64,000 nucleotides of DNA from Antedon bifida (lineage: Eukaryota > Echinodermata > Crinoidea > Comatulida > Antedonidae), in the NCBI GenBank assembly GCA_963402885.1, contig OY727095.1, positions 17,055,001-17,119,000 of the forward strand. The letters run 5' to 3'. Below the pieces are notes generated by a model. That model did no database searches, was not told the DNA's origin, and saw only the letters and a program-made list of their open reading frames with translations. Below are positions 62,443-64,000 of this stretch, in pieces; within the stretch, counting starts at the first letter, position 1, and each line of letters starts with the position of its first letter. The translations under genes and the position numbers were made by a program.

Positions 62443-64000
62443 ATATATATATTTCTTATATTGAAATGTGATAGATGTAAAATTAGGTTAATTTAGTTTG
62501 TTTATGCTTAGTTAAAGTTAGGAGGGAGTCTTTATTTTTTAGTTGATCCTATTTATTAATTATTATAGTATTACTCTCCTACACTAAACTAGTAGAGCGA
62601 TCGCAGCAGTAGAGCACAGACGCGAGAACACATCAGATCATCACGATCCATCCAAACGTGGGATTAGACGGGAACCATATCTAGAGCCCGCCGTCGTTCG
62701 GCTGCTGGATTCTTACACGTCCATGAAAGCACGTCCGCGTTTCCTATCCTTCTATGTATAACAGCGCGTACTGTTGATTCTTTACCTATTTATATTCTTT
62801 GGTTTTACATGTTGTCAAAAAACTTTCCTTATGGTGTGGTATGTTGTTGAAATTAAACTTTATTGAGGGCGCAATCAATGTTTACATCAAAATTAAAGAG
62901 CCTTAAAAAAAAATACATTTACCATGATTTACTGTAATTGGCCCGATTGGCCACATCGCGGTAACATAAAAACTCCAGGTTAATAATTAATATCATATTT
63001 CTCCATGGTAAAATGGATAAAAATATTATATATATATATTATATAAATTTTATTAGGCCTACATTTCTCTTCTTCCTCTTCCAAAATAATCCTTCCTTAC
63101 AAATTTGTATAAAGAATAATATTCAGTTTTATATTTGATTTTGTGATCTTGTCCTGTTTTGTTTTTGTTCTTCAAACAATGAAGAATGAAGAATTAATTC
63201 TAATTCCAAGTTATTTTTACTCTTTTTTTACTCATTTTATTAGAAAAGAAAAATTGAATTGATTTGTTTTATATTTTTGTATTATGGTAGATAAAACAAA
63301 AAGCAGCTTCAAGGCTGAAAATTTTTAATTGCAAAATAGGAAAAAAAAAGATATTTGTATTCTAGACAAATGTAGCACCTATTATATCAATTAAGATATA
63401 GAGCTCTCCTTATAGAAGCCAAACACACTTGATTAGAGATCTCCTTATAGAAGCCAAACACACTTAATCCAAGCTAAAAAGTATGATTTCTTAAAAGTAT
63501 TTTATAAAAGAATGAAAGGAATTCTGGTCTTTAAAATCGTCTTGTTAAGAGTTTTCATGAATTTTTTGGGTTGGGAGAGTTGACTGTATTTTACAGTTAC
63601 AATCTCAATGTAGCAGACAATGTAACACACAAATAATCCTTTATATTGCTATACACACAAAACACAATGACTGATAAAATGAATCAAAATATAAATTATT
63701 TATTATTACAATTTTCTTTATACAAAAATAAATCATCTTATTCACATTTTATGTTATATTATTTTATCACTGTAATGTACAAATATATATGCCATATCCC
63801 AATGATTGCTTGCATTGCTGCTTGTAAATATTCCAGTATTGTTATTTTAATAAAATTTAAAATGATTACCTTTTATTTTAACACATTTTACTATAATGGG
63901 TACTTTCTTTCCCCTTTTTCATTTTTTAAGTTCACACTTTTTATGTCATTGATTAAAAGGTTAAAGGTCAACAAATAAATAAACTGCATTCAAACCAGTT
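62443..64000. other. Nothing firmly recognised
   Basis: AT-rich. A 27-bp direct repeat (ctccttatagaagccaaaca, then cactt) occurs at about 63404 and 63441. The open frame at 63646-63978 is low-complexity and unsupported. Confidence 0.35.

Noticed and set aside
63646-63978. 110-codon plus-strand frame
   Set aside because: AT-driven low-complexity hydrophobic translation without splice or start support.

Overview
The window is AT-rich, intron- and repeat-dense animal DNA. There are no operons or ribosome binding sites, and splice junctions are plain. Marine-invertebrate signs include CR1/L2-type LINEs (one carrying a 2A peptide), a Penelope fragment, tRNA-derived SINEs, many TTAA-flanked MITEs and very frequent AGGCCTA motifs. 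Together these suggest a deuterostome invertebrate, most likely an echinoderm (inference).

The main gene lies on the minus strand and fills most of the window from about 50.1 kb down to at least 6.4 kb. I assembled it by hand from 29 short exons with GT/AG borders and matching phases. In order it encodes: a start codon and ankyrin cap (50.09-49.79 kb); seven single-repeat ankyrin exons of 36 or 37 codons, all phase 0 (46.8-36.3 kb); a last ankyrin exon (33.0 kb); ZU5 (29.9 kb); UPA in two exons (25.4 and 24.8 kb); small linkers; one large exon with two death-effector-like helical domains (19.4-18.8 kb); seven short acidic or coiled-coil linker cassettes, all phase 1-1 (17.8-11.65 kb); and a second ZU5-UPA module (8.2-6.8 kb) with two more linkers. 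The joined frame is open for about 1,290 codons and runs on past 6.4 kb without a stop. ZU5-UPA-death-fold proteins (UNC5, PIDD, ankyrins) act in death and innate signalling, so this is probably an intracellular adaptor or receptor. Its ankyrin and linker exons can change copy number without losing frame.

Layout. 1-3.73 kb: 87/88-bp satellite with higher-order repeats. 3.73-6.4 kb: hairpin, SINEs and an old duplication. 6.4-13.1 kb: second ZU5-UPA module and linker cassettes, with a LINE, a Penelope piece and MITEs in the introns. 13.3-17.7 kb: TTAA-flanked element hosting a 2A-LINE. 17.8-30.5 kb: death-fold and first ZU5-UPA exons, with MITEs, SINEs, a 5S-derived fragment and LINE pieces. 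30.7-35.9 kb: TIR element, last ankyrin exon, a ruined ankyrin unit and a broken Ty3/Gypsy fragment. 36-47.8 kb: ankyrin array, including a nearly identical 4.4-kb tandem duplication. 48.2-51.5 kb: 71-bp and 31-bp minisatellites around the 5' end. 51.7-64 kb: no confident gene; it holds minisatellites (91 bp, 60 bp), a GC-rich repeat, a large nested inverted-repeat element and a CpG-rich patch near 62.3 kb that may be a promoter for a plus-strand gene.
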